Positions 20,775 through 32,373 are shown, counted from the first letter of the stretch. The stretch is 64,000 bases of DNA from Drosophila miranda (GCF_003369915.1 NW_022881603.1:22193515-22257514), one strand, 5' to 3'. Notes: a model not told the origin generated them from the letters alone. A program made the numbers and translations.

Positions 20775-22115
20775 CAGTGTTGCCAGATTTTGAGCGCCAA
20801 AATAAGCTAGATTTCACAAAAATACAAGCTAGAATAAGCTAAAAATTGTAAAAAAAAACAGGCTAAAAAATAGGCTAAAAATAAAACAACACATAGATAT
20901 ATACATTTCTAATTGTGTTATTATTTCATCCATTTCGCAATTGCTTGAATCGGTATATTTATCGCTGGAACGTATTAAATTCAAATATTTCTCCGGCAAT
21001 TGATAGTTGTGACAACATTTTCCATGACGGCGCAATCCATATCTGTAAAATTCAAAAGAATTTTAGTCATATTCATGAAACAATTAAATATTTCTAAAAC
21101 AAACCTTATATTTAATATTGAGTTTAAGGATTTAACGGTCATTTTGTTCCTTAGCTTGGTCTTAACAATATTCATTTGATGGGGGTCGTTCAATAGCAGC
21201 ATTTGACCACGGTAGACTTAAAATGCCAATGGCAAATAAAGCGATTTCTTCAAAAGGCTTGTTTTTGCCAGCATCTTTATAAGTCAGTACTTCTGACCAA
21301 AATTGTATCGTGTCATCTGTACTTTGCCAAGGGACTAATTGAATTTTGCCATATTGGGCAAGAATTCCATCTATATTCTTATAGTTAAAGTGTTCCAATA
21401 TGGAAATGAGATCATTATGATTTTTATTATGTTTGAGTACATTTTCTGCTGCAAAAACTTGCAGTTTTTCTAATGGCTCAAAATTATCTGGAAGTCTGAA
21501 ATTAAGCATCAGATTATTATTTATTTTTAATATCAAATCCAATTGAAGCTTACCTTTCTCTGAGTTGGATAATTAGCTCCTTTATAAAATCCTTGCACAT
21601 CTCTCTGATTTCGTTAACTTCATTATTATAATTTTTCTCTTTAATTTCCTTTTCAAATAAATATCCCATATATAATGAAGACACAGCAAATTCATCCAAG
21701 TCATCTTTCAAGACATCAATCTTTGCATCAGGCGGTATTATTTTATTTTTGAGGAAATCGATGCTCGTCGATGAAAGTTTTGTTTGTAAACTGTTTTTGG
21801 CATGTTTTACACATTTACACATTTCACGATCACCAAGCAAGTTTCTGTATAGACCGAAACTTTTCAACGAAAATAAACCATAAATAAATTCTAAAATACC
21901 ATGATACACCAAAATATGTACTACAAATATACTTTTTGTTCGATTTGTCTTAAAAAATACCAAAAAATACATGTAGGATATAAAAAGGAAAAACTAAGCA
22001 AAGTGAAATTGAAAAAGGTTAGATTTAAAGCTATAAGCATTTTCATAATTTTTCAAGCTGTTCCGTTTTCAAATAAGCTAGATCTAGCCTTAAATAAGCT
22101 AAATTGGCAACACTG
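20775..22115. mobile_element. hAT-superfamily transposon relic (1.34 kb) with 8-bp target duplication
   Basis: The ends are CAGTGTTGCCA and TGGCAACACTG. They are flanked by a perfect 8-bp direct repeat CTGCACAA at 20767-20774 and 22116-22123, which is the hAT hallmark. AAATAAGCTA-type motifs repeat inside both ends. A decayed hAT transposase C-terminus lies on the minus strand inside. Confidence 0.9.
20981..21972 (-). pseudogene. Decayed hAT transposase (C-terminal region)
   Basis: Fragments at 21550-21972, 21162-21542 and 20981-21202 on the minus strand resemble the end of hAT transposases. The middle piece ends in a region like FWSEVLTYKDAGK then LSLPWSNAAIER. The next phase continues with QMNIVKTKLRNKM, the hAT dimerisation block (FS-N-KTK-RN). 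A frame change falls near 21185. The DNA-binding finger and the first catalytic regions are absent, so it is non-functional. Confidence 0.7.
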
Positions 22116-22741
22116 CTGCACAATGGTCTATTGGTTATCTCTCGTGTACGCGATACCGAAATGCGTTCGCTGCTTTGGCGAATGTCGCTTTATTGCGTGT
22201 TACCTGTGATTTGCTTTTGCTTTTTCCCCACCTTGAGAGGCAATTAAATGGTCTCGCAGCAGCAACAGAAACGCCAATAAATGCTGCCTTGTCTAATTCC
22301 ATTTGAATGCTTCGATTGTCGCGCGACCCTTAAACCCATTGCTGGTCGGTACACGTCAATTGCAGTGCTACCAACTGAAGGCAGAATTCTTACTTCCTTT
22401 TTACAATTATGTATGAATTTTTTTGCTCAGAGCTCAGAGCCCTGCTGAGACTCGCGTACAATGCGAACTTTAATGGCAGTCGCCATAATAATGACTAGAC
22501 GAAAGATGAGCATAAGAAACAAACAGACCCAAATGCCTCCGCCCCTTTGGCTTTGGGCTCTGGCTCTTGCCGAAATCCCAAAACGTAACGAAATGTATGT
22601 AGGTGACTTGCCCTATATGAGAACTCAAACGAAACTCTTTGGCATTTTTGTCATTTAACTTTTGCGAAACTAATTTCCTGTTTCCAGTATAGAAATACTT
22701 CATACATGTGCAAAACATATCATCTCTTTTTTGCATTGCAG
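22116..22741 (+). other. Lis-1 5' intron, last part
   Basis: Non-coding sequence ending in a pyrimidine tract and TTGCATTGCAG acceptor (22741). I see no other feature except the right hAT target duplication. Confidence 0.45.
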
Positions 22742-22810
22742 AACTGCACGAACTAAAAACGGAAAAAGCGACCAAAAAATACCAGAAAACTAGCCAAATC
22801 GGAGAACAGT

Positions 22811-24435
22811 ATGAAAATGGTGTTGTCGCAGCGGCAGCGCGAGGAGCTGTAAGTTAAGCCATCAACTATTTGCTTTATATTATTAATTCAATTTACTTTC
22901 GCGTCTCTCTCTAAACAGTAACCAAGCGATTGCCGATTATCTAGGCTCAAATGGCTACGGCGACTCACTTGAGACCTTTCGCAAGGAGGCCGATGTCAGC
23001 ACAGAGGCAGAGAAGAAGTTTGGCGGTCTACTGGAGAAGAAGTGGACATCGGTCATACGGTTACAGAAGAAAGTAATGGAACTAGAGGCTAAGCTTACCG
23101 AAGCTGAGAAGGAGGTTATCGAGGGGGCGCCCACAAAGAACAAACGCACTCCCGGCGAATGGATACCTCGCCCACCAGAAAAGTACTCTCTGACTGGTCA
23201 TCGAGCCAGCATAACGAGGGTAAGTGAAACATAAAAACCAAGGCGATGGAATCATATATGAAGGATGTTTGTTTGTTCCAGGTTATATTTCACCCAATTT
23301 TTGGCCTCATGGTTTCAGCATCGGAAGATGCCACCATTAAGATTTGGGATTTTGAAACTGGCGAGTATGAGCGTAGTCTAAAAGGACATACCGACTCTGT
23401 GCAGGACGTGTCATTCGATTCTCAGGGCAAGCTCTTGGGTACGTTAATATAGCATCGATCTGCTCTGAAAACGAATTAATGGATTCGGTTCTTCATTGGT
23501 TAAAGCTTCCTGCAGCGCTGACTTGTCCATTAAGTTGTGGGATTTCCAGCAGAGCTACGAATGTGTTAAAACAATGCATGGTCACGATCACAATGTATCA
23601 TCGGTGGCCTTTGTGCCCGCTGGCGACTATGTTCTGTCTGCTTCACGTGATCGAACCATCAAAATGTGGGAGGTGGCCACCGGGTAAGCTGCTAGTCCGA
23701 GACGATAGATGGATGCTAGTTTTTTACTGTTAATTTCGCTCTACAGATACTGCGTGAAGACATATACAGGCCATAGGGAGTGGGTACGAATGGTGCGAGT
23801 GCACATTGAAGGCAGCATCTTTGCCACATGCTCAAATGATCACACAATACGTGTTTGGCTGACGAATTCAAAAGACTGCAAGGTAGAAATTCTAGGGATC
23901 CTTGACAAGTGATGGACTTTCAACAGATTTACATTTTCACAGGTTGAATTACGCGATCATGAGCACACCGTGGAGTGCATTGCCTGGGCTCCGGAAGCCG
24001 CAGCATCAGCAATAAACGAAGCAGCCGGAGCGGACAACAAGAAAGGTCACCACCAGGGCCCATTCCTTGCATCCGGTTCTCGAGATAAAACTATACGAAT
24101 TTGGGATGTGAGCGTCGGACTGTGCCTGCTCACGCTGAATGGCCATGACAATTGGGTGCGTGGCTTGGCATTCCATCCGGGTGGCAAGTATTTGGTGTCG
24201 GCCAGTGATGCCAAGACCATCAGGGTCTGGGACTTGCGGAACAAGCGATGCATGAAGACGCTCTACGCACATCAGCATTTCTGCACCTCCATAGGTTAGT
24301 GGAGAAAGTACTCCAATGCAATACTGTGCACACATTAAGTATACATTTTATTCCCTTGCAGATTTTCACAAGGCGCATCCGTACGTCATCAGCGGCAGTG
24401 TGGATCAAACAGTTAAGGTCTGGGAGTGTCGTTAA
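22811..24435 (+). CDS. Lis-1: LIS1 / PAFAH1B1 dynein regulator (complete, 7 coding exons)
   Basis: Coding exons: 22811-22848, 22919-23219, 23282-23438, 23506-23683, 23747-23882, 23943-24294 and 24362-24435. All introns are short GT-AG and phases are consistent, giving 411 codons, the usual LIS1 length. Order: LisH dimerisation motif (about residues 7-39), short coiled coil (about 55-85), then seven WD40 repeats to the C-terminus (for example IKIWDF, IKLWDF, IKMWEV, IRVWLT, IRIWDV, IRVWDL, VKVWEC). LIS1 binds cytoplasmic dynein with NudE to control nuclear migration and spindle positioning. The start ATGAAAATGGTG lies 69 bases into an exon that begins at 22742. The gene is intact despite the TE load in its intron. 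Confidence 0.97.
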
Positions 24436-25469
24436 AGCAAAGTTAACTCAGCAAAACTTTTTCTTACTTCTCAATTTAAACATAAAGCTATTATAATAAA
24501 TCACACACCACACACACATACAAAAACAACAACAAAAACAGTCTCGGCCACCTCCAGCAAGTTTATTTTCTAGACGCTTTCAGTGTCAGCGTCCGTGAGC
24601 AAAATGAACATAGTGTATTTTAAACCCGAATGCAAAATCGCGAAAAGAATTATTTATTTAATTGTACGCCCTTCTAACTAACTATGTAACTACCTACCTA
24701 CTATATAAAAAGTACATGTATACGTTAATGCCTATGCATATACACCTACGATTAGGTTCCCAAGCAGCGGCTCGCTAAGCAAAACAGGCACAAGCTGAAA
24801 TTTACGTCTATACTTGAATGATGAATGGAAACGGAGTATTGGCAATTGTACAACCAAATATATTCATCTGAAAAATGTTCCAGTAGATAAATATTGATTT
24901 TCCACCCACACACACAGTCGGAAAGATTATATTGATGTTGTTGAAAGTCTTTAAAGGTTTGCTAATGAAGCATAGTAATGTTATGCGAAGAAAAGGAAAG
25001 TATTTCAACGATTTACGAAAACTTGGAATTTGAAATTGGAATTACTTGATTTATATACAATTTTTACCATAAATGAGGTAATTTTTAAAATAAAACTGTT
25101 TTCTTCTTTTCACCGTATTCACTCTGCTCTGTTTTGAGTTCTTTTTTGAGAGAGAAGCATCTAACCAAAACAAAATTTATCAAAATGCTTACATGTTTAA
25201 GTTGGCTTTAAGTTCAAAATATGATTTACGTTTACGTTTTACATAGTAGAAAAATGCTGCAAATTTATTTTAATAGTTTTTATAAGTTCAAAAGCAAATA
25301 TATATATATATTAATATTATACAATACATATTTATTTGTGGAAAATTGAAAAATTCATATACAACATATATACCTATCTAAAATAATACATATAAATAAA
25401 ACTGCAATTTTGTTTTAATAAACTAGATGTATTTCTTTGCACTGAAGTCCTTAGATTGGAGATATCTAA
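24436..25469. other. 3' UTR / intergenic space between convergent Lis-1 and the PRKRIP1 homolog
   Basis: AT-rich non-coding sequence. A Lis-1 polyadenylation signal AATAAA is at 24495-24500. Reverse-strand signals (TTTATT) near 25328 and elsewhere could serve the minus-strand gene. Confidence 0.5.
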
Positions 25470-26197
25470 TCAGGTCTCGTTTTTCGCAGGGGCAGAAGCA
25501 TCAAAGAGATCCGATGTCTCTGGTGGTTCAGGACCGTTGATTTCTGACTTTGGATCTGCCGTCTCTTTCTGCGAATCTGGGCTCTCTGGCTTTCGATCTA
25601 CTGTATCTGGCTTCTGCTCAACATTTTCATCTTCCGACGCACTTCCACTTGACTCCGATTCCGGTTTTACTACGTTCGTCTTTTCTTCTCGTGGCTTTTT
25701 TGCGCGCTGTTTCTTCTTGAGCCTCTTTGATCTTTTTTTGGCTGTACGCTCCTCTGCCAATCGTCGGTTGTCATCTATTTTTTGTTGGAATGCGTCGTCT
25801 GCAGCCTCGCGAGCGCTTTGATGCTGTATATTTTTTTGGCGGGCATATTCCTTCCTACGTAAATGCCGATAAACATGGAACTCCCCGGATCCAGCTCCAG
25901 CACTGCTGCCCATTACGTTTCGCACAAATGTTGGTACCGACGCATTGTAGTCCCGTTCGCGACGTGCCTCTGGTATGATTACTGGCTTCTCCTGGGAATT
26001 AAAAACCAATGGTTAGTACGTATACTGAATCAATATTGTTGCACTCACAGGATGCTTCATCAGTTTTTCTAATTTTATCCTCTGCAGATCGGTGGCCGTT
26101 TTGACAAATGGTCGCAGTGGCCCTCCATTGCCATCAGAATCGCTGTCCCCGGATCCAGCATCTTTCCTTTTCTTCTTCGGCTTATTTGGCCGCCCGC
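25470..26197 (-). CDS. PRKR-interacting protein 1 (PRKRIP1, DUF1168) homolog, 5' end missing
   Basis: Exons 26049-26197 and 25470-25991 are joined across a GTGAGT...TTCCCAG intron. The family signature is very clear: LQRIKLEKLMKHP, EKPVIIPE, then VRNVMGSSAGAGSGEFHVYRHLRRKEY, followed by a basic Lys/Arg-rich segment. The C-terminal tail is acidic and Ser/Pro-rich. PRKRIP1 is a nuclear, spliceosome-associated RNA-binding protein that also inhibits PKR in vertebrates. The upstream edge is an AG acceptor (TTCAAAAG, 26198), so a start exon is needed. A LINE directly upstream separates it from the nearest promoter at 31.65 kb, and whether transcripts cross it is unknown. Confidence 0.85.
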
Positions 26198-26250
26198 CTT
26201 TTGAAGGTGGAAATTGCCAAGTCAAAGAATAGAAGATGTTGGAGTACTGT

Positions 26251-29061
26251 TTATAGCTTTACATCAATTTCGTCGATGAAGTCAATTAGTGTTTGGTACG
26301 CGCTGATGTTTTTTTCTTTTTCAAAGAATTTGTAAATATCATTATATTTTCTTAGAGATGGGAAGTTTTGCCTTGTTGTGTTGTACTTTGTACAATTGAA
26401 AATTAAATGCGAGGCGTTATCGATACTATCGCATGTATCACATATGTTACTAGGAACTACATGCATTTTGGCGAGAGTGTGCCTATCGAATGCGTTACCA
26501 CTAAGCAGTCTGTTGATTCTTTTTGCGTCAATGGCTTTAAGCTTAGTTTTATTTAGGAACCACGGTTTGGATGATGTTGAGGGGAAAAGCGAGCAGTAAC
26601 CTCGGTGCTTGATACTAGCAAACTCGGCGTATTCTCTCTCCCATTCTGCTTTTAAGATTCTGTGTATTTCGCACATAGCGTCTTTAAGGTTCCATTTAAC
26701 CACTGTGTATTTTCCTCGTCTGTGGGCTTCTTTGGATGCTGCGTCAACTGAAGTGTTCTGAGGGATGTTAGCGTGTCCGGGAATGTAGTGAACCTCTACA
26801 GTTCTTAGATGTGGATTTTGTTGGATCTTTTCTCTGATTTTGTAGGCGATAGAGTTATCCTGAATGTTCTTCGCCAGAATGAGGGCCCCGTTTCTGCTGT
26901 CTGTCAGGAGCGCGACACGAGGAAAATTGTACAAAATAGCATGGTCTAATGCCTTCTCGATAGCAAGGAGCTCGGCGGACAACGAGGAAAGGGTTTTGTG
27001 CGTGTAATAGCTATCTAAAAAACCTGTCCTATCGTGCAGGAAAGCGGCGCTGGAATGCCCATCTGCGACTGACCCATCCGTGTAATAGATTTTAAAACCA
27101 CCCTTTGTCAGCTGATCCTTCTTTTTCCCGTGGAGCAGCATGATACCTGCCTGGTCTATAGCGTGCTTGTTGGGTGCAGAACCCTTGAAAAATTCTAAGT
27201 CGGAGCTAATTTTAGTGCAAAATGAAGCTGTGTTCTCGAAAACCTCAACTCTATCTATTATGCTGCCAAACTCCCGATATGCCTTAGCGTAGCCCGTGTT
27301 TAAATCCCTATTTGCTGACACTGTTTCACTTGCTGGGAGATTAAATGCAAACACCTTAACCAACTCTTTCGCCGCCAGGAATCTCATCCTGTAGTCCGGG
27401 GGAAGTTCTCCTGCCATGTGATATATGATAGGAACGGGAGTGCAGATTATCAGACCCAGTGACTTTCTGAGGTGATGGTTGCAGTGGGATTTGATTTTGG
27501 CCAAGGCAGATTTGGACAGGTTGCAGAATGATGAGCACGCGTACTCTAGCCTACTTCTGACAAATGCCTTGTAAAATATAAGCCCTCTTTTGGGGCTGAT
27601 ACCATAGTGACACCCACTGAGTAATCTGAGAAATGCACAGTTTCTGTTCGATTCCGAGATGGCCAGATCAATGTGACCAGAGGCTGAGTTGTTTGCTGAG
27701 ATAGTCCTGCCTAGGTATTTGATCTGCTCTACTTGTCTGATCTCAACTCCTTGATGCGAGATATTTAGCGCAGCTCTACGATTGTTGAAGTAAATCACTT
27801 TAGACTTCACCGGATTGAATGACAGGTTTAGCCTATTGCATTTTTCTTCGAACTTATCTATACTGTCTTCCAGCACACCTTTCGCAATGGATACGTCTTT
27901 ATGAAAACAAACTATGAAAAAGTCATCAGCATACTGAAACAGTAAGCAGTTATGACTGTTAATATCATGTAGTTCGGCTGTGTAAAGGTTAAAAAGGGTT
28001 GGGCTGAGACAGCTACCCTGGCTAACACCTCTGTTCACCTCTACCTCGCTTTTGCCCTTTATGAGAATTCGTCTGTTAAGGAAGCTGGAGATCCAAGCCG
28101 TGAGGCTTGTATTGAACCGCATATGCCTCATCCTGTGCTCGAGTGTGTCCACTCTTACGCAGTCGAACGCTCTTTGTAAATCTAGGCAAGCTGCGACAAC
28201 CTGACAACCCCTCGCCTTCAGCGCCAGAACTTTGTTGATAAGGTCGTTGATGCAAAGAGCCGTGGACCTGTTTCTCCTGAAGGCATAGGACCTGACCGGC
28301 AGCAGGTCACAGTTTGCTATGTGCTCGTCCAACTTCAACTTTATCAACCCCTCTATGGATTTAAACAGCGTGTTAATCAAACAAATCGGCCTATGGTTCT
28401 GGAAGGAAGTAGGGTCTGCATTCTTCTTGGGGATGGGTACCACTTTTATTCTGCGCCAGACTTCAGGGATGACGCCACTCAGCCATACTTTATTTATAAT
28501 TTCAAAAATGTCTTGTTTTTTCCCACTTGGTAGCTTTTGAAGCATCCTGAACGAGATGCCATCAGGGACTCTAGCCGAATTGGTGTTCCTGGTTTTTAGG
28601 AAGGCCAGGAATTCTTCCAGTTCCAGGGGTTCCGGGTCGTCTGGTCCTAACAAAGGGGCAGGAATTTTCTTAGGGGGCCTACTGTTTGACGTGGATGGGG
28701 TTACTTTAACCATATTGAGAAAGTTTTTGTCATCTTCGTTCATCCATTTGTTCCCCACATTTTTGATTTGACCGTATTTTTTGATGTTCTTCACCCTGCT
28801 CCACATAGAGGGCGATGAGGAGACCTCTTCTATAAACTTGGAAAAGTTGCGCTTTCTAAGATTTTTTACGTGATTTTGTAGATTTTTGTCAGCTTCTAAG
28901 GTTGCTCTGGCATCAGCCAATTTTTTGGTGAGGTAGAATTTTTGCCTGCAAGCGTTTCTCACGCGAAAAAGTTTTTCCGTTTCCTCGTTCCACCATTTCT
29001 TAGCAACGTACTTGTTCTTGCTTGGGAATGTGACCGTGTTTTTTAAGGTCAGGGATTTCAC
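26251..29061 (-). pseudogene. LINE ORF2: reverse transcriptase and RNase H region (open, separated from its endonuclease)
   Basis: This 936-codon frame holds RT (motif A CLDLQRAFDCV, QGSCLSPTLFNLY, and the catalytic box FQYADDFFIV). RNase H follows (YYTDGSVADG, LSAELLAIEKAL, LLTDSRNG, VDAASKEA). A C-terminal CX2C...HX4C zinc site (CDTCDSIDNASHLIFNC) is also present. All catalytic Asp and Glu residues I can place are present. It reaches its stop TAA (AAGCTATAA) with almost no 3' UTR visible. Confidence 0.85.
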
Positions 29062-29114
29062 TTTTTCATTGAGCTCCTCCAGATTTGAGAAATCACTTGC
29101 ACCCAGAATCCGGG

Positions 29115-29777
29115 CTATTCTGTTGTGAAGGATCTTCTTGCCTTGGAGGGGGGCATTTTGAGGGGGGTTTTGAGGACTTGCCAGTTAATAGTTCCATTTC
29201 TGTAGTTCGAAAAAGAAAGGTCAAGAACGGAGAATTGAGATGGGCTCCTGGAGAAGGTTGGCGAACCGTCGTTTAGGCAGATAAATCCGGCCTCCCGGGT
29301 GGAATTCTCAATGCTGCGACCCTTGCGATCACAGATCGGACTTCCCCAGATAGAAGACCTAGCGTTGAAGTCCCCGCCCACTATTGAGGGTATGTCAAGC
29401 GAAGCCGCGAATTCGAAAAACTTTTTTGTGCCCGATTTAAACTGTTAAACTGTTGTTGATGGCGGTGCATATATGCTAAAAATATTGAAATTGCTCTTGA
29501 GGTTTAATGTTTTTATTCCTAAAATTTCCAAGTCGTTCTCTATTTTTAAAATGCTGAATTGAATGTTTTTCCTGACGTAGATGCCAACCCCGCCGTAGCC
29601 GTCCTCTCTGGGCCTGCAGAAAAAGTTATAGTCTAAAATGCTGCAGTCCGCGTTGTTCAACACCCAAATCTCTGAGAGGATGGCAATATCTATTGCGTTC
29701 TTGTCTAGGAACATTGAGAGGAGCTGTTTGTTGTTGTTGTGTGTCAGACTTTGAATATTTAGCTGAAGAATCTTCAT
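29115..29777 (-). pseudogene. LINE ORF2 start: apurinic-type endonuclease, interrupted
   Basis: ORF2 starts at 29777 with ATG overlapping the ORF1 stop (ATGA). The endonuclease shows LQLNIQSL, LSEIW and SIYAPP motifs. A TAA at 29445-29447 follows, next to a tandem TAAACTGT duplication on the plus strand. The same phase resumes with GGDFNARSSIWG and continues to 29115. A frame change between 29062 and about 29170, near two C runs, disconnects it from RT. Confidence 0.8.
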
Positions 29778-31336
29778 TGTTGGATGTTTTGAGAACCAAC
29801 TGCCATCCCTTGGGCAATCTGACGCCTATCTAGTTCTGCGTTGGAAGCATTGACAAATTCTCTAATTTCCTTAATAAATTTATTCGCTAAAGAATCCCCT
29901 TTAATGATGTTGTTTGGATCAATCAGGAACGCTGTGAGCTTGGCTCCTAGTGCGTTTAGCTTATCCTGGGCCAGAGAAGATGCCACGGATGAAGATCTCA
30001 CAAATTTCTCGCTCATTTGGACGTAGTCTGAGTTTATTGAGTTCTTCCACTCTGCCATGTTGGCTGCTGCCTTGGCCGCCTCTGCGTTCCGGGCGGCAAC
30101 CCTATTGGATTTGGTCACTTCCGCGAAAGAGGTGACAGAATGAATTTCCTTGGCGGACTCTAAGCTGTTATTTAAGAATTCAGGGGAGCGGTTAGATTGC
30201 CAACTGGGTCTAGGAAATTCCCCTTGTTCCCTTAGGTTGGGGGAAGCTCTATCAAAAAGGATCGGATATCTAGCCTTGACCTCAACTCTAGTTAGGTTTT
30301 CCAGTGTCATGCACTTTTGAATGGCGTACGCTTTTTTCCTGGCCTCACACTGCGGGTGGGTGGCAGCATGTTCCCCCTTGCAGTTAGCACAGACCAGCCC
30401 TGAGCAGATAATATCTTTGCTGTGATCTTGTCCGCATTTGAAACATTTCGCTCCACTCTTGCAATGTTGCGCCAGATGGCCAAACCTAAAACACCTAAAA
30501 CATTGAATAAGCAGAACAAAAGGTTTCACTTCTACTTTAGAATATAGAAAATTGATTTTGGTTGGTAACTGCTCTCCTCTGAACCAGAGTTTCACCCTGC
30601 CAGTAGGTACACGTTCCCCCGATGCTCTATCCCTTCGCGTAATCCGAACTATCACCTCAATTGGGATATCCGAGGTTACAAGCTCCGCTAGCTGTTCCTC
30701 CGAGTAGTGCCCGGGGATCCCAAAAATTAACCCTGCTTTTTGGACGAAGTGCCTAAAGATTCGGGTTGAGTACCCTTGAGCAGCGAAAACACTGTTTTCC
30801 ACTAGCCCGTTTGCACACTCCGCCGACCCGCACACAATCTTGCACCTGCCATAGCCCATTCTAGCAACCTCCTCGATATCGCTAATGCCCTGTTTCAGCA
30901 GTAGATCGGATAGATCAAACTGGTTTATAACAATTCTGGCATTATTCGCACTCATTTTGTCGATACAAACAATGTATGGGCCTTTATGCCCCTCATAATA
31001 CTTGTTAACGATGATTTTGCGGTTACTTCCGTTTTTCGTACTCACGGAAGCCACACAAACCGCGTCAGTCTTCTCTCTCTCTTTCGTCGTAGAAATGTTT
31101 GATGTCATGCTTGTTGTCGTGTTGGTGGACATGTTTGTCGACACGTTCGTCGACAAGTTTGGTTTCTTGCACAGCAGTTTAGAAGCCAACAGCTGCGGAG
31201 CCGTTTTTGCCGCCATCTTTACTCCTACCCGCATGGCGGATTTAGCTTCTCCTTCCCTTTTTTTCAGCGTTTCCATGCGAATTTTAACTCCCGTCGCCTT
31301 CTCCGTGGCCATCCTTGTCTTTCCTATGCTTGCCAT
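29774..31336 (-). CDS. LINE ORF1 (Gag-like nucleic-acid-binding protein)
   Basis: 520 codons. A Lys-rich N-terminus and a Ser/Thr-Asn repeat region (about residues 60-85) precede the central domain. Three zinc knuckles lie at about residues 279-330 (CFRCFRFGHLAQHC, CFKCGQDHSKDIIC, CANCKGEHAATHPQC), as in I-element ORF1. The stop TGA overlaps the ORF2 start, consistent with termination-reinitiation coupling. Confidence 0.88.
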   Translation of the reverse strand: MASIGKTRMATEKATGVKIRMETLKKREGEAKSAMRVGVKMAAKTAPQLLASKLLCKKPNLSTNVSTNMSTNTTTSMTSNISTTKEREKTDAVCVASVSTKNGSNRKIIVNKYYEGHKGPYIVCIDKMSANNARIVINQFDLSDLLLKQGISDIEEVARMGYGRCKIVCGSAECANGLVENSVFAAQGYSTRIFRHFVQKAGLIFGIPGHYSEEQLAELVTSDIPIEVIVRITRRDRASGERVPTGRVKLWFRGEQLPTKINFLYSKVEVKPFVLLIQCFRCFRFGHLAQHCKSGAKCFKCGQDHSKDIICSGLVCANCKGEHAATHPQCEARKKAYAIQKCMTLENLTRVEVKARYPILFDRASPNLREQGEFPRPSWQSNRSPEFLNNSLESAKEIHSVTSFAEVTKSNRVAARNAEAAKAAANMAEWKNSINSDYVQMSEKFVRSSSVASSLAQDKLNALGAKLTAFLIDPNNIIKGDSLANKFIKEIREFVNASNAELDRRQIAQGMAVGSQNIQQ

Positions 31337-31372
31337 GCTTCTCAGGGTCCAGACGGAGTTCCAAGAGCCGTT

Positions 31373-31600
31373 TTAAGAGTTATTCCATGCAGTAAATTCC
31401 AGGTTTTTCGACTTAATTGATGAAGCTTTGGGAATTTCTTCGCGCCGTCTTCGTAGGCGTGTGAGGCACCCCCAGAAGCTTCGGAAAATGTCTTTTTGAT
31501 TAAAACTATCAGCGAACGTCTTGAAATATGTTAATTTTTTCCTTCCGCAAACAATTTTAGGTACGCGCCATACCAGTGTTGAACAACCTCTAAGCGACAT
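31373..31600 (-). CDS. Unassigned 75-codon ORF just downstream of a minus-strand promoter
   Basis: The ATG at 31600 lies about 45 bases after the motif 1-like site. The N-terminus is basic and could be a mitochondrial-type leader, but I recognise no family. It may be part of a 5' exon or UTR of the gene whose body is the PRKRIP1 homolog, with the LINE in the intervening intron. I see no convincing donor. It could also be chance. Confidence 0.25.
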   Translation of the reverse strand: MSLRGCSTLVWRVPKIVCGRKKLTYFKTFADSFNQKDIFRSFWGCLTRLRRRREEIPKASSIKSKNLEFTAWNNS

Positions 31601-31641
31601 GCTTTGTTGACAAAACTTGTTTTTTTTTCAGACTTGACTGC

Positions 31642-31690
31642 CAGTGCGACCAGCTCTCAAAAATATTCCAAAATATACCGTAAATATACT
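31642..31690 (-). promoter_or_regulatory. Second motif 6 / motif 1 promoter, minus strand
   Basis: The minus strand has CGGTATATTTT (31670-31680), then TGGTCGCACTG (31642-31652), one mismatch from Ohler motif 1. Upstream sequence (to about 31795) aligns with the block upstream of the Lis-1 promoter: GGGCAGGGCTG, TTGACGGAATATCAAAAACGAG, TTCGTCAGTATATTT. Confidence 0.6.
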
Positions 31691-32373
31691 GACGAACTAT
31701 CCAAGTTCCATCATATATATTGCTCGTTTTTGATATTCCGTCAAATATTAATAACTAGGTAGAATTCTCAGCCCTGCCCACATAATTTTATCCCATTAAT
31801 GAATCAATTTCCTACTTGACTGGCTTGTTATAAATACTTGACTTGTTTTCCTGCTAATTCCATTGCTATGGATTATTAATCCTTCAAGGATTGGAGACCA
31901 TATTCCTCGATTTTGATATTCTATTTGATATTACTTGCTAGTTTGGATCTTCATACCTGAAGACATAATTTTATCTGATTAATGAATCAATTTTCACCAG
32001 GACTGGCTAATTTTAAGTTCTTATCTTTATTGGAATATTTGTAAAATCAGGTTTCAACAAAATAGGTCAACAACCATTTCTAGTAAATTCATTTGTACGT
32101 GGTAACTACACATTTGAACATATTAACTACATATCAAAAGCATTACCGGAAAGTGTCTATACATTTTACGGTCTGACCGTCAGAATAATACAGAATAATA
32201 ATATTTAATACATTAAATATTTTACATATTTTTTACGGTCTTAAATTATTAACTAGCAAGGACCCTCAACGCTAAAAAATCGTTTTATCCAATTGATGTA
32301 TCAATTTTCTACTAGATTGGCTCACTTTAAAGTCACTCTTTAAGGGAATGTATATACAATTAGATTTAAACGT
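31691..32373 (-). repeat. AT-rich repeat units upstream of the minus-strand promoter
   Basis: At least two, probably three, diverged units of the family seen at 15876-17339 lie here in inverted orientation (around 31715-31790, 31890-31970 and 32270-32345). They share CTAGTTATTAATATT, GGAATATCAAAA and TGAATCAATTTTCTAC segments. The Osvaldo-like element interrupts the array at 32373. Confidence 0.55.
32370..32373. other. Target-site duplication ACGT (left)
   Basis: ACGT flanks the element here and at 40996-40999, which confirms an intact insertion without recombination. Confidence 0.85.

Larger units (their letters stand above)
26240..31345 (-). mobile_element. I-clade LINE (non-LTR retrotransposon), nearly full length
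   Basis: ORF1 has three CCHC knuckles; ORF2 has endonuclease, RT and RNase H. Presence of an RNase H domain and the ORF1 form place it in the I clade. The ends are approximate: no TAA or A tail and no target duplication could be recognised. Lesions: one in-frame stop and one frame change within the endonuclease and linker part. The RT-RNase H frame is open over 936 codons. Confidence 0.85.
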
